Assembly (NCBI RefSeq): GCF_000422445.1 | Contig: NZ_AULU01000017.1 | Coordinates: 1 to 64,000, forward strand | DNA length: 64,000 nucleotides | Origin: Paenibacillus assamensis DSM 18201 | GTDB lineage: Bacteria; Bacillota; Bacilli; Paenibacillales; Paenibacillaceae | Direction: 5' to 3' | Shown: in pieces, positions 8,494 to 17,486 of the stretch | Numbering within the stretch: position 1 is the stretch's first letter | How the letters are laid out: the number at the start of each line of letters is the position of its first letter | Position numbers and translations under genes: made by a program | The notes under the pieces: model-generated | The model's input: the letters and a program-made list of their open reading frames with translations, nothing else | What the model was told of the DNA's origin: nothing | Database searches by the model: none

Positions 8494-9390
8494 CTACGTT
8501 CCGAAACGCTGTCGATATCCGCACCTGCGGCACAATTCTTCTACTGCTTCACGGTTGGAAAAACCGTAATACAGATTGTTCGCCCGTTCCCCATCGATAA
8601 TTTCCGTAAATGTCTTCTCGTGTACGTTGCCCAAATTGATAACACCTTCACCATCCAGACAGCATGGCACAACTGTTCCATCAACGAGTACAGCTGCTTG
8701 GCTGCGCAGCGCATAACAGAACCCTTTGCCATCGTCTTCTGGTGCATCGAGGCTCGGCCATTGGAATTCATGGTCTTGATTCAAATAAATACGATTCGCT
8801 ATTTTAACACCGCTGCCAGGAACGACCTTTTCCTCAATTTTAAAGTCGAGGTTAAATTCCTTCTCCAACACTTCCAACGTTTCACGGTTGCGCTGCTTCT
8901 CTAGATTGGTCATATTGTCCTGCGTTAAGTTCCACAAGCGGAACGAGAAAATAACTTTATGTTCTTCTGCTTCACGAACGAACGAGAGAATTTCACGCAA
9001 ATATTTCTCCCGATTCTCAGAACCGATATGGCCATCGAAGCTGTGCAGCGAGAAGTTCATTTGGCGAAGTGCAGGCTTGCCGAGCAGCTTATGTTTATTT
9101 TTCGTAATCAACGTTCCATTCGTCGTAATATTGACCTTGAGCCCTTTCTCATGTGCAGCATCAAGCAACTCGTCAATTTTCGGATGGAGTAAAGGCTCGC
9201 CTTTCACATGCAAATAAATATAATCCGTATGCGGCTTTACTTGGTCGAGCACGTGATTGAACGTATCGAGCTTAATGAAGCCTTTCGCCCTTTCGGTAGG
9301 TGGGCAAAAGGTACATGCCAAGTTGCATACGCTCGTAATTTCGATGTAAACCTTTTTAAATTGTCTCAACTGTAGTTCCTCATTCCTCAT
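8494..9390 (-). CDS. Radical SAM/SPASM domain protein
   Basis: 298 aa. CNLACTFC (C-x3-C-x2-C, near residue 22) binds the radical-SAM 4Fe-4S cluster. HVKGEPLLHPKI and NITTNGTLI are core strand motifs. The C-terminal part holds the SPASM-type cysteines PCCLDGEG and ELCRRCGYR, which bind auxiliary Fe-S. Such enzymes often modify peptides or cofactors, but no small precursor gene is visible beside it, so the substrate is unknown. Start uncertain: ATG at 9390 has a poor SD, while TTG at 9369 has GAGGAAC 5-6 nt upstream. It is monocistronic. Confidence 0.85.
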   Translation of the reverse strand: MRNEELQLRQFKKVYIEITSVCNLACTFCPPTERAKGFIKLDTFNHVLDQVKPHTDYIYLHVKGEPLLHPKIDELLDAAHEKGLKVNITTNGTLITKNKHKLLGKPALRQMNFSLHSFDGHIGSENREKYLREILSFVREAEEHKVIFSFRLWNLTQDNMTNLEKQRNRETLEVLEKEFNLDFKIEEKVVPGSGVKIANRIYLNQDHEFQWPSLDAPEDDGKGFCYALRSQAAVLVDGTVVPCCLDGEGVINLGNVHEKTFTEIIDGERANNLYYGFSNREAVEELCRRCGYRQRFGT

Positions 9391-9508
9391 ATGTCTCTAT
9401 CTATGTGTACGTTTAACGTTATTTAAAATAATGACTACATCTAACTTTACTATAGACTGGCTGTAATATGAAGTGTATGGCTTCAACCTCGCGATGTATA
9501 CACAGCAA

Positions 9509-9542
9509 AGAAGCCCAAGCAGTTGGTTCTGCTTGAGCTTCT
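9509..9542 (-). terminator. Terminator downstream of the secreted protein gene
   Basis: AGAAGC...AAGCAG and CTGCTT...GCTTCT pair almost perfectly across a TTGGTT loop. On the minus strand it is followed by a short T-rich stretch. Confidence 0.65.
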
Positions 9543-9593
9543 CCTAGTCCCGTTCCATCGTATGTGGCAGTATAGATGCTTGCGCTTACCAAC

Positions 9594-11000
9594 TTACTTT
9601 ACACGAAGCAAGGTCATCTGATTGTTTGAATAGTTAAACAACAATACTCGTGTAGAATCAGTCCATTTTAGACTTGTATGATCTGGAACTGTTACTTGAA
9701 GGATATTACGTACAGGTTTCACTGCGCCGACATAATAGTAACCTTTATTATGATCCAAATGACTTCTCTTCTGGGTATAAAACATACCATCCCCTAATAT
9801 AGTCATTCTTTCACTAAGCGGCCCTGTTCCAAGCTTAACTGGCTTCAGCATCTTGCCATTATGAATCTCTGCAAGTGTAGAAGCTTTATAATTCATTACG
9901 TACAATCGATCACCTATGATTGTATAATAGAGAGAATCTCGATCTGAATCTGACGCCGCTACATTATGCATCCATAGCCGTTTACCATGCTTAGAAAAGA
10001 CACTTATTCTTTTGAAAAGAAGCGGTTGTTCCTTTGTATTTTTATAAATATTAGCAGATACTACGAACTTTCCGTCTGGCAAAAACTCAGCTTTCCACGC
10101 ATTTTCCACTTGATTTTTTTTCAATTTTCCTTGTTCACGATTGTATGTATAATTTCGTAGTACTTTACCCGCTTCATCTCGCACAGTAACCGTTAGTTTA
10201 TTAAAATCATGTTCGTACTTTACGATATACACATATTCACCATTGCTAAAATGGGCTAAATGACCATTGTGCTCAATCGACTTTATTAGTTCCCCTGTCC
10301 TATCATAATATCTCAAAAGTGTCTTATTAGCATCGAAATCTAGCGAAGACGCTGTCATTAACCTGCCATCGGACAGAAGCCATGGCCCTTTTACTGTAAA
10401 ATCATTATTTTCTAATACTGGCGTCACAATTTTCCTTGTAATCTTTCCTGTAGCTGATTGGACTGTTAATATCGCATCACCGATCGTCTCGCTCTGAAAA
10501 TAACTGTCTCCTGTTTCGCTCATCTTTTGAACTTCTTTAGTTATATAACCCGTTATTATGATTTCACCATTATGCTGAATTTCCAATTCATCCATATAAG
10601 CATAGGTGCTGAAATCTCCTTCAAACAATCCTGACAAAGAGATTTTCCATACGCGCTCACCTGTCGTTAAGTCATAACTTGCTAGCCCGTATTCCTTATT
10701 TTTTGTAGAACTAAATAATTCATTCTCTTTACTTTTTACAGCGTACATAACAATCATCATATTACGTTTTTTATCTACAACGGTAGCTCCAATCTCCCAC
10801 TCTTTTGGAAATTGGAATTTCCATGCCGTTGAATAGTAAGCAGGCTTCATCTTGCCTGAACCATCCACCTTCTTAATCGTATACGTTTCTGATCCTCCCT
10901 TACTACTCGCACTTACTGTCGCAACTGGAATACAGAAAACCGTTATGACTACCAACAGTGTTAATCTTGTGCAAAACATACGAAGCCGCTCTCTCATCAT
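9594..11000 (-). CDS. Secreted hypothetical protein, PQQ/beta-propeller-like
   Basis: 468 aa with a basic N-terminus and a hydrophobic stretch (LTLLVVITVFCIPVATVSAS), a Sec signal cleaved near residue 32. The mature part has repeated strand motifs such as GLASYDLTTGERVWKISL and ISVFSKHGKRLWMHNV, which resemble the blades of PQQ-type propellers without a clear full set. No catalytic motif is recognised. AAAGGGGATGT lies before two adjacent ATGs. It stands alone, and its function is unknown. Confidence 0.75.
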   Translation of the reverse strand: MMRERLRMFCTRLTLLVVITVFCIPVATVSASSKGGSETYTIKKVDGSGKMKPAYYSTAWKFQFPKEWEIGATVVDKKRNMMIVMYAVKSKENELFSSTKNKEYGLASYDLTTGERVWKISLSGLFEGDFSTYAYMDELEIQHNGEIIITGYITKEVQKMSETGDSYFQSETIGDAILTVQSATGKITRKIVTPVLENNDFTVKGPWLLSDGRLMTASSLDFDANKTLLRYYDRTGELIKSIEHNGHLAHFSNGEYVYIVKYEHDFNKLTVTVRDEAGKVLRNYTYNREQGKLKKNQVENAWKAEFLPDGKFVVSANIYKNTKEQPLLFKRISVFSKHGKRLWMHNVAASDSDRDSLYYTIIGDRLYVMNYKASTLAEIHNGKMLKPVKLGTGPLSERMTILGDGMFYTQKRSHLDHNKGYYYVGAVKPVRNILQVTVPDHTSLKWTDSTRVLLFNYSNNQMTLLRVK

Positions 11001-11156
11001 ACATCCCCTTTATTCTACTACTAATAATGAATGGACTAGGTCACTTGTCATACTCGGACGGGGAGAATATTTCCACCCAAGTATATTTACATTACACACT
11101 TGTTTTAATATAGCGGCTTTGCTTGGTAAAATATAGTGCTATGATCACAGCAATTA

Positions 11157-11190
11157 AATTAAAAAACCGCCAAGCCTTAGGCTCAGCGGT
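11157..11190 (-). terminator. Terminator of the DUF6612-like lipoprotein gene
   Basis: On the minus strand ACCGCTGAGCC and GGCTTGGCGGT form a stem with small mismatches, followed by TTTTTTAATTT. Confidence 0.8.
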
Positions 11191-11200
11191 CATAATCGTA

Positions 11201-12064
11201 TTATTGTTGTTTAGCGCTATCAATTACTTCTTGCGGCACTTTGATTTCGCCAATCTCATTATGCTTGGAGAAAGTAGATTTCATATCCATAAGCAAGCTC
11301 ATTTTTTGCCCGCCTTCTTCCATCGTCAAATCCATCACCATGTCAGACTTTGTTGGCAAAAATGTTTCTTTATTCACAGCAAAGGAAAGCTTTACACTTT
11401 TAATGTTCATTTGCTCAATCATCGCTAACGTTTGTGGATCTTTACCACTTGCAGATTGGCTCATTACTTTCTTAACCATTTCCTTCATTCCATCACCGGA
11501 CAATTCAGCATTCATCACATACTGATCGCCTTCTTCAGCTACTTTCATATCTTTCGCAGCAGCACGGAACGCTTCAAACTGCTGTTCTGGGCTAATTTGT
11601 CCTTGTACTTGAGCCAACAATTCAGCTTCAGCTTCTTTAGGAAGCTTGACCCAAGCGCCTTCAACTTCAACAAACATACCTTCTTTAGCAATATATTGTT
11701 TCATGTTTTGCTCTTGACCAGCCAAAGACATTTTCATTTCTTGATAAAGATGCATTGGGTCTTTTGTAATCTCACTCTTCAATGAAATATCGACCTTCTG
11801 CTCTTGCTTCTGATCGCCTTCACCAACCGTAATGTTTTGCTTAATCGTACCTTCCATTGCAAAATTCTTGGATGTTTTACCCGCTTCAACTGTCTTTGTG
11901 ATAAGTTCTTCAGCTGTCGGTACTGCTGCAGCTGGCTTCTGTTGTGTCTCTGTTGCAGCTGGCTTATTGTCTGTAGTTGTGCCAGTTGCCCCCTTATCAT
12001 TTCCACAAGCCGTAATACCTAAGACGAGAATTGCGCTAAGTAGTGCTACTGTCCATTTCTTCAA
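11201..12064 (-). CDS. DUF6612-like lipoprotein
   Basis: 287 aa. The signal peptide ends with lipobox ITAC (Cys at about residue 20), followed by a Thr/Ala/Gln-rich linker to about residue 50. The remainder alternates strands of the type KNFAMEGTIKQNITV and MHLYQEMKMSLAGQEQNMKQ, which I recognise from DUF6612 proteins with an LppX/LolA-like half-barrel. It is a membrane-anchored surface protein of unknown ligand. SD AGGAACTTG-type before ATG. It is monocistronic with its own terminator. Confidence 0.8.
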   Translation of the reverse strand: MKKWTVALLSAILVLGITACGNDKGATGTTTDNKPAATETQQKPAAAVPTAEELITKTVEAGKTSKNFAMEGTIKQNITVGEGDQKQEQKVDISLKSEITKDPMHLYQEMKMSLAGQEQNMKQYIAKEGMFVEVEGAWVKLPKEAEAELLAQVQGQISPEQQFEAFRAAAKDMKVAEEGDQYVMNAELSGDGMKEMVKKVMSQSASGKDPQTLAMIEQMNIKSVKLSFAVNKETFLPTKSDMVMDLTMEEGGQKMSLLMDMKSTFSKHNEIGEIKVPQEVIDSAKQQ

Positions 12065-12239
12065 AACAAGTTCCTCCCAAGATTTATATTCACCTAATAT
12101 TACCCAAATGTATCATTGTAAAAACAGGTAAGTAAGGCCTAATAAGACAAGATCCGAGGACTAAATATGTGGTCATTTGGAACTATTTAACTATTAATTC
12201 ACTTTTTAAATAGGCCAAAGAACTGAATATCGATACACT

Positions 12240-12392
12240 TTGTTACAAGTGCAACTACATCTAAATCATCATTTTTCTCAACTTGAATCCCATCCTGACA
12301 GAGATAAACTGTATACAGAGGCTTTCAACCATTATAATAATATAAGATTACAAGATGAAATCGCACGTAAAGTTGGAGGAAATACATTGTGA
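12240..12392 (+). CDS. Possible small gene translationally coupled to ypsA
   Basis: A 50-codon frame from TTG at 12240 to TGA at 12390-12392, whose last codons overlap the ypsA GTG start (GTGA). The composition is protein-like: FSQLESHPDRDKLYTEAF then NHYNNIRLQDEIARKVGG. No good SD precedes the TTG, so the true start may differ (GTG at 12249 is an option), or this may be the 3' remnant of a longer gene. I do not recognise the family. Confidence 0.4.
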   Translation: MLQVQLHLNHHFSQLESHPDRDKLYTEAFNHYNNIRLQDEIARKVGGNTL

Positions 12393-12979
12393 AGAACCTG
12401 CTTATAACTGGCTATCGAGCACACGAGCTCGGTATTTTCAGCCAGAAACATAAAGGCATCACCTATATCCGTAAAGCAATTACAAACCGATTAATTCCAT
12501 TGGTGGAAGAAGGACTAGAGTGGGTTATTACTCCAGGACAGCATGGAGTCGATCTGTGGGCCATTGAGGCTGCGATATCCCTTCGGCAGCAATATCCCCA
12601 TCTGAAATGTTCGATAATTACCGCCTTCACTCAGCCTGACCCGCAATGGGGCGATGATAAAAAAGCAAGCTACGAGCAGATTTTGCAGCAGGTGGACCAT
12701 TATGCCGCAGTTAGCAACGGCCCCTATATCGGAAAATGGCAGTTCGTCGCTCGTGATGATCTATTATTTCGCAAAACAGATGGGATATTGCTCGTATATG
12801 ATGAAGACGCGGCAGAGGCCAGCCCTAAGTTTGTAAAGGAACGGGCTTTAAAAAAACACGCAGAGGATGGGTATCGCTACCTCGCTATTGGAGCGGAAGA
12901 AATTCAAGCAGTAGCAGAAGAAGAGCAGCCATTTGAATACGTTGACATTGGCCATGAATACTCGGGCGAGGAATTGTAA
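12389..12979 (+). CDS. ypsA: SLOG-family protein YpsA (DUF1273)
   Basis: 196 aa from GTG at 12389 with GGAGG 9-10 nt upstream. The N-terminal LLITGYRAHELGIF and the WVITPGQHGVDLWAIEAA motif are characteristic of YpsA, a Rossmann-like SLOG protein that in Bacillus has been linked to cell division and stress. DGILLVYDEDAAEASPKFVK closes the nucleotide-binding fold. The C-terminal ~25 residues are acidic. A short upstream frame overlaps its start. Confidence 0.9.
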   Translation: MKNLLITGYRAHELGIFSQKHKGITYIRKAITNRLIPLVEEGLEWVITPGQHGVDLWAIEAAISLRQQYPHLKCSIITAFTQPDPQWGDDKKASYEQILQQVDHYAAVSNGPYIGKWQFVARDDLLFRKTDGILLVYDEDAAEASPKFVKERALKKHAEDGYRYLAIGAEEIQAVAEEEQPFEYVDIGHEYSGEEL

Positions 12980-13060
12980 ATGTATCAAGTGTATCGAGTT
13001 AGATCAGTCTACATCCAAGCTAATGATGATGCGACTTTGTCTATCTTCTTCCTTGAATTC

Positions 13061-13257
13061 ATGCAAAAGTGCATCTAATTGGAGTTGAAAACAACTGGTT
13101 GAGGAAAATAACTGCAAATGTGCAGGCATTTTTACGAAATAAGTGCCCCACATGGAAAATAAGCAGAAATAAATGCATATTCGCATCAATTTCTATTTCT
13201 CTCATAAAATGAGCTTTAAAAAGATGCATGTTTGCATCCATTTATTTTTATTGCATC
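13061..13257. repeat. Intergenic repeat element with TGCA..TGCA modules (family 2, copy C)
   Basis: The 384-bp gap between ypsA and desR holds short palindromic modules: ATGCAAAAGTGCAT (13061-13074), CTGCAAATGTGCAG, ATGCATATTCGCAT and ATGCATGTTTGCAT, each next to an A/T-rich ATTTATTT or TTATTTT run. A similar but rearranged array lies at 32944-33123. The short frames here are products of the repeat. Confidence 0.55.
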
Positions 13258-13363
13258 AACTCAATTAACTCAAATGAAGACCGTCAGAGATAGTCAACTC
13301 ATCTCCAAACGGTCTTTTACCATGTTCAACATATTCACTTATTCAACCTATTGACCTATTCGA

Positions 13364-13963
13364 CTATTTAAACCAGCCCTTCTCTTTGAAGCGCATAATC
13401 GCTTCGATCCGGTTGCTGACGTCGAGCTTATCCAAAATAACCGAAATGTAGTTGCGAACCGTCCCTGTCGTTAAATACAACTGGCTTGCAATTTCTTTCG
13501 TATTTTTGCCATCCGCGATCAGCTCAAGAACTTCTTTCTCACGGTCTGTTAACGGATTCGTCTCCCCATACGACTCATCGACAAGCTCTGATGCATAAAT
13601 ACGTCGACCCGCCATAATGCTGCGAATTGCGCTTGCTAGCTCTTCACTCGGACTGTCTTTGAGCAAATAGCCGTTCGCTCCCGCCTTGAGTGCCCTGTCA
13701 AAATACCCACTTCGAGCAAAGGTAGTTAATATAAGCACTTTGCAGCCAAATCCTTTTAGCTCCTCTGCCGCTTCCAAACCACTCATCCCCGGCATCTCAA
13801 TATCCATAACACAAATATCCGGCTTATGCTGACGTACTAATTCAACCGCTTCCTGACCATTGCTCGCTCGACCGACGACACTCATATCCTCTTCCAAATC
13901 AAGCAGGGAAGCAAGTGCGCCAAGCAACATGCGCTGGTCTTCAGCTATTACGATACGAATCAT
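13364..13963 (-). CDS. desR: Response regulator DesR (NarL/FixJ type)
   Basis: 199 aa. The receiver domain carries phospho-acceptor Asp54 in CVMDIEMPG, the same position as Bacillus DesR. The C-terminal LuxR-type HTH spans about residues 135-195 (LTDREKEVLELIADGKNTKE). It overlaps desK by 4 bp. By family it activates the desaturase gene when phosphorylated at low temperature. The des gene immediately upstream supports this. Confidence 0.93.
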   Translation of the reverse strand: MIRIVIAEDQRMLLGALASLLDLEEDMSVVGRASNGQEAVELVRQHKPDICVMDIEMPGMSGLEAAEELKGFGCKVLILTTFARSGYFDRALKAGANGYLLKDSPSEELASAIRSIMAGRRIYASELVDESYGETNPLTDREKEVLELIADGKNTKEIASQLYLTTGTVRNYISVILDKLDVSNRIEAIMRFKEKGWFK

Positions 13964-15099
13964 GATTTCCCTACCTCCTGTTCAGGTGCTCTGAATACGT
14001 TCGGTACACTAATAATGAGCTTCGTTCCATTGTCGGTTATCATTTCCATCGTGCCGTTCACAAATTCAAGACGTTCTTTCATGCCTTGAAGCCCGTTCCC
14101 TTTGGAAAGGTTGAAAGACTTCGGTAATCCTACCCCATTGTCCTCAATCCTAATCGTTGCCTTCGTTTCAGCAGATTCTATCTCAATGGTACATGCCGTA
14201 GCATGACTATGCTTCACAATATTCGTAACGGCCTCTTTCACACACATGCTGAGCACATTTTCATTTAATAATGATGTGTTGGGAAGCCTTACTTCACCTT
14301 TAACAACCAGTTCAATTTCCGCAGCTTTTAAAATTTGCTCTACACGGAACATTTCTTCGTCCAATCTAGCCCCACGCATTTGTGTGACCAGCTCGCGCAC
14401 TTCCTTCAACGCACTGCGAGCGGCCTGCCGAACATCTTTTATTTCCGCTTGTGCTTGAACCGGATTCTTCGTGATGAGCTTGCTGGCTAGGTCACTTTTC
14501 AATCCAATTAACGATAACCTTTGTCCCAATGTATCATGCAAGTCACGTGCAATTCGTTGACGCTCCTCCAGCTTCACCAATTCCGAAATCCGCTTGTTAG
14601 CATCCTCTAACTGCACTTCCAACTTCTCGCGCTTATTTCGATTGTATGTCGTAACTGGAAGGAGAACGACACCAAGCAAGCTGACAAGGATAAAGGGAAT
14701 CTGGGAGAGCATAACTGGATTCTTCGTTAAAAACCCGTAGTTAATCGTCACGAAAGTCGTCACGAGGTGAATGCAATACATCGTAATAAAACCTACTTTA
14801 TGCTGAATATTTCCGATAAAGAACGCCAAAAAGAGCGAAAAATACACATAACCGAACAGTACCGTCATCGTAACCGAAATTAAGATTTGCACCGCTGTCC
14901 AGAAATACATGATCCGCCCTGTTGAAACAAAAGAAAGCACATAGCAAGCAAAGAACATCAGTACCATAGCGATGCCGATAATGCTTTCGTACATAGAGGT
15001 GGAACTAAATATAAAATAGAAAGGGAGGATGTAGAAGATGACCCATACATACGGGCTTAGACCTGTACTTCTTTGAAAAATATGATACCACTTCTGCAT
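13960..15099 (-). CDS. desK: Membrane thermosensor histidine kinase DesK
   Basis: 379 aa. Four or five hydrophobic helices fill residues ~18-150, followed by a coiled-coil linker (REKLEVQLEDANKRISELVK). The HisKA_3 motif ERQRIARDLHDTLGQ puts the phosphorylated His at residue 188, as in Bacillus DesK. The HATPase part shows CVKEAVTNIVKHSHAT and EDNGVGLP. It senses membrane thickness and order at low temperature and controls DesR. It is translationally coupled to desR by an ATGA overlap. Confidence 0.95.
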   Translation of the reverse strand: MQKWYHIFQRSTGLSPYVWVIFYILPFYFIFSSTSMYESIIGIAMVLMFFACYVLSFVSTGRIMYFWTAVQILISVTMTVLFGYVYFSLFLAFFIGNIQHKVGFITMYCIHLVTTFVTINYGFLTKNPVMLSQIPFILVSLLGVVLLPVTTYNRNKREKLEVQLEDANKRISELVKLEERQRIARDLHDTLGQRLSLIGLKSDLASKLITKNPVQAQAEIKDVRQAARSALKEVRELVTQMRGARLDEEMFRVEQILKAAEIELVVKGEVRLPNTSLLNENVLSMCVKEAVTNIVKHSHATACTIEIESAETKATIRIEDNGVGLPKSFNLSKGNGLQGMKERLEFVNGTMEMITDNGTKLIISVPNVFRAPEQEVGKS

Positions 15100-15217
15100 C
15101 GAATCCCCCCTTTCTCTTGCTGTCTCAAGTTACTTATATCGTACCATATCCACGATGAAACTTGTCGGATTCCGTTTAATTAGATAATTAAAGATGCTCT
15201 AAGAAGAGCTACTACGA

Positions 15218-16237
15218 TTACTTCAATGACACGCTCTTACGCATCATGATGCGCTTCCGATCCTTGAAGCTGATAAAGGACTTGCTCTCTTCATCCCATA
15301 AGCTGAAACGAAGGGAAGACAGGCTTGTTCGCAATGTAATCGTCGTCGCATGATGCAGCGGCGGTGTGTCATCATGCGCTTTTTCTAAGTTATAGTTAGG
15401 CACTTTCGGGCTTAGATGATGCACATGATGGAATCCGATATTGCCCGTCAACCATTGCAGCACTTTCGGCAGCTTATAGTACGAGCTACCTTCCACCGCA
15501 GCCAATACATAACTCCACTCATCTTCATGCTCAAAGTAAGAATTCTCAAACTGATGCTGCACATAGAACAACCAAATGCCAAGCATTGCTGAAATAAAGA
15601 AGATTGGTCCTTGAACAAGAACAAATGCCTGCCAACCAATGAGCCAGCACATAAATGCATACAAAGCTACGATCGCAACATTTGTCATATGCGTATTTAT
15701 TTTCTCCTTCGCTCTAGCACCTTTACGGTTAAAGCGATAAGCAATTAAAAAGATAGCAATGGGCCCAATGAAGAGCATTACAAACGGATTACGATATACT
15801 CTATAAGCTATTTTCGTCTTTAATGGAGCTGCATCATACTCATCAACTGTCAGTACCCACATATCTCCGATTCCACGCTTATCGAGGTTGCTGCTCGTCG
15901 CGTGATGTATCGCGTGGCAATTTTTCCATTGTTGATAAGGAACCAAAGTTATTACACCGGTAATGTTACCGATAATATCGTTTGCTTTGCGGCTTTTAAA
16001 GAACGATTGATGGCAACAATCATGAAAAATAATAAACGTTCGGATAACAAAGCCTGCTGCTATAATCGAGATCGGCAGTGTAAGCCAATACGATACGGAT
16101 AAACTTGCGTATGCCGCATACCAAAGTAAAAACAACGGTATAAGCGTGTTAATCATTTGTCGAATACTTTTTTTAGGATCTGATTTTTCATAAGGCATCA
16201 TGTCTTTTCTTAACTTCGCTTGTTGAGCTTGAGTCAT
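15218..16237 (-). CDS. des: Membrane fatty acid desaturase Des
   Basis: 339 aa from ATG at 16237 (GGGAGG about 10 nt upstream; an upstream TTG in frame has none). The three His boxes of acyl-lipid desaturases are present: HDCCH, HAIHH and HHVHH. Four hydrophobic segments fit the usual topology. The enzyme introduces double bonds into membrane phospholipid acyl chains to restore fluidity in the cold. It lies upstream of desK-desR in the same orientation, with its own candidate DesR-operated promoter. Confidence 0.95.
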   Translation of the reverse strand: MTQAQQAKLRKDMMPYEKSDPKKSIRQMINTLIPLFLLWYAAYASLSVSYWLTLPISIIAAGFVIRTFIIFHDCCHQSFFKSRKANDIIGNITGVITLVPYQQWKNCHAIHHATSSNLDKRGIGDMWVLTVDEYDAAPLKTKIAYRVYRNPFVMLFIGPIAIFLIAYRFNRKGARAKEKINTHMTNVAIVALYAFMCWLIGWQAFVLVQGPIFFISAMLGIWLFYVQHQFENSYFEHEDEWSYVLAAVEGSSYYKLPKVLQWLTGNIGFHHVHHLSPKVPNYNLEKAHDDTPPLHHATTITLRTSLSSLRFSLWDEESKSFISFKDRKRIMMRKSVSLK

Positions 16238-16304
16238 CGCATGTATTCCTCCCAAATATGACGCATAACGAACCTACCCTACAAAGACGTATTTATCTAA
16301 TGTT

Positions 16305-16310
16305 ATTATA
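16305..16310 (-). promoter_or_regulatory. -10 element of the des promoter
   Basis: TATAAT on the minus strand, about 70 nt before the des ATG. No good -35 lies 17 nt upstream, as expected for a promoter that needs an activator. Confidence 0.5.
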
Positions 16311-16320
16311 AAAAGAACCT

Positions 16321-16370
16321 GTCATAGGCAATAGTCATAAACGTCATAAGGGGACATGACATATGTCATA
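16321..16370 (-). promoter_or_regulatory. Candidate DesR operator array upstream of des
   Basis: GTCATA occurs at 16321, 16334 and 16343, followed by the perfect palindrome ATGACATATGTCAT at 16356-16369. The array sits immediately upstream of the des -10 region, where DesR is known to bind in Bacillus. The assignment is inferred from position and repetition. Confidence 0.55.
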
Positions 16371-16388
16371 TAGGAGGCTCGTTGTACT

Positions 16389-16419
16389 AAAAAAGCATGC
16401 CCATTAGTGGCATGCTTTT
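16389..16419. terminator. Bidirectional hairpin
   Basis: AAAAGCATGCC pairs with GGCATGCTTTT across a 7-nt loop, with A and T runs on both sides. It lies between the HEAT-repeat gene and des, upstream of the des operator. Confidence 0.6.
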
Positions 16420-16501
16420 CCACAGCTGGAGTAAGCAGTTCTAAATAACCGACGGTTTTGTTGTTGAGCGGGGTTGGCAATATGATATTAAAAATTCACA
16501 T

Positions 16502-16532
16502 AAAAAAAACGATTGCACGTCCATGCAATCGT
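16502..16532 (-). terminator. Terminator of the HEAT-repeat gene
   Basis: ACGATTGCA and TGCAATCGT pair across CGTCCA. On the minus strand the stem is followed by eight T residues. Confidence 0.85.
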
Positions 16533-16582
16533 CGTTTTCTTCCTATTCACATGTTCAGTAAGATGAACACACCTATTAATGA

Positions 16583-17032
16583 CTACTTGTTAGATAGCGA
16601 AGCCCATGTGCTTTCAAGCCATTGATCGAACTCATCGCCTTTTTGTCCTTCGTAAGCATCATATACGTCTGAACGCATTTTTTGAAGCTTCTCTTTGAAT
16701 TGCTCATACGTATGATCAGCTGGCAAGCTCTTTTTGATTCTCACCAACAGTTTCGTAAGTCCTTTAACGATTTCACCACTTTTTCTTGGCGGCAATTGAA
16801 CATCTTCACCAAGCTTCTTAAGTTCACGGTAAGCAGCTTCTTGAACTTGATACACCGAATCATTCGTCAATCTATGCTTGAGTACATCAATCGCTTTAGG
16901 GTTGTCCAATTGACCCAATTGTTCAACAGCATCCAAACGCTCTCTCCAATTAGATGTACGGTTTGCCGCTTTTTTTAATTCCTCATATTTTGAAGCTGCT
17001 TCTTGTTGCAATTCTTGGTTGTCCAATTCCAT
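16583..17032 (-). CDS. HEAT-repeat protein
   Basis: 149 aa, cytosolic and charged. Residues ~25-70 (WRERLDAVEQLGQLDNPKAI and VYQVQEAAYRELKKLGE) form two HEAT-like helical hairpins. The rest is helical (VKGLTKLLVRIKKSLPADHT, ending QWLESTWASLSNK). It is probably a small scaffold protein; no catalytic motif and no known partner. SD AAAGGAGATGG lies before ATG. Own terminator downstream. Confidence 0.8.
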   Translation of the reverse strand: MELDNQELQQEAASKYEELKKAANRTSNWRERLDAVEQLGQLDNPKAIDVLKHRLTNDSVYQVQEAAYRELKKLGEDVQLPPRKSGEIVKGLTKLLVRIKKSLPADHTYEQFKEKLQKMRSDVYDAYEGQKGDEFDQWLESTWASLSNK

Positions 17033-17113
17033 TTACTCCATCTCCTTTTAACTACTCAGCAAACTATGCTTGTTCTCTTCTATAAAGAATTAGCAACATG
17101 CTTTCTATTTCGA

Positions 17114-17278
17114 TCAGTCACCTTTAGTGTCACTAGCATTAGTTCCATTGGGATTTTTAGTACCCTTGCTTTTGTAAGGTTTTGGCGCATTCTGTCTCCG
17201 CTTCTCACTAGCCTGCCAGCGGTTCCAGCCTTTTTTGCCTGTTCCTCTCCCCGTTCCTTTACCTTTGCTTTTACTCAA
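17114..17278 (-). CDS. Small basic DUF3934-like protein
   Basis: 54 aa, from TTG at 17278 with GGAGTGATC 4-5 nt upstream, to TGA at 17114-17116. It is rich in Lys, Gly and Arg: SKSKGKGTGRGTGKKGWNRW then QASEKRRQ and PKPYKSKGTKNP. The GTGRGTGKKGWNRWQAS core is what I recognise from DUF3934 proteins of Bacillales. Function unknown; the charge suggests nucleic-acid binding (inference). It is shorter than 60 residues and easily missed. Confidence 0.7.
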   Translation of the reverse strand: MSKSKGKGTGRGTGKKGWNRWQASEKRRQNAPKPYKSKGTKNPNGTNASDTKGD

Positions 17279-17411
17279 ATGATCACTCCGTTACCTATTT
17301 TGCACAGACTTATAGGTCGATCGTGTAGATGCATTACCGTTTGTCCCTGCTAAATTGCTCTTAATCCAAGCATGTTGAAATATACCCTATCCTATACCAT
17401 ATGTACAGAAA

Positions 17412-17454
17412 AAAGATAATCCGCTCTGGTACGTGCCAGACACGGATTATCTTT
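17412..17454. terminator. Strong hairpin before CRISPR array 1
   Basis: AAAGATAATCCG (17412-17423) pairs perfectly with CGGATTATCTTT (17443-17454), with an inner CTCTGG/CCAGA stem. It has A and T runs on both sides and could end transcription of the array, which is expected to run leftward. Confidence 0.8.
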
Positions 17455-17486
17455 ATTATACCTTATCAGTTGTGTTAGTCCATCAC

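Noticed and set aside
13004-13241. Two small minus-strand frames in the ypsA-desR gap
   Set aside because: Both lie in the TGCA-module repeat and lack an SD.
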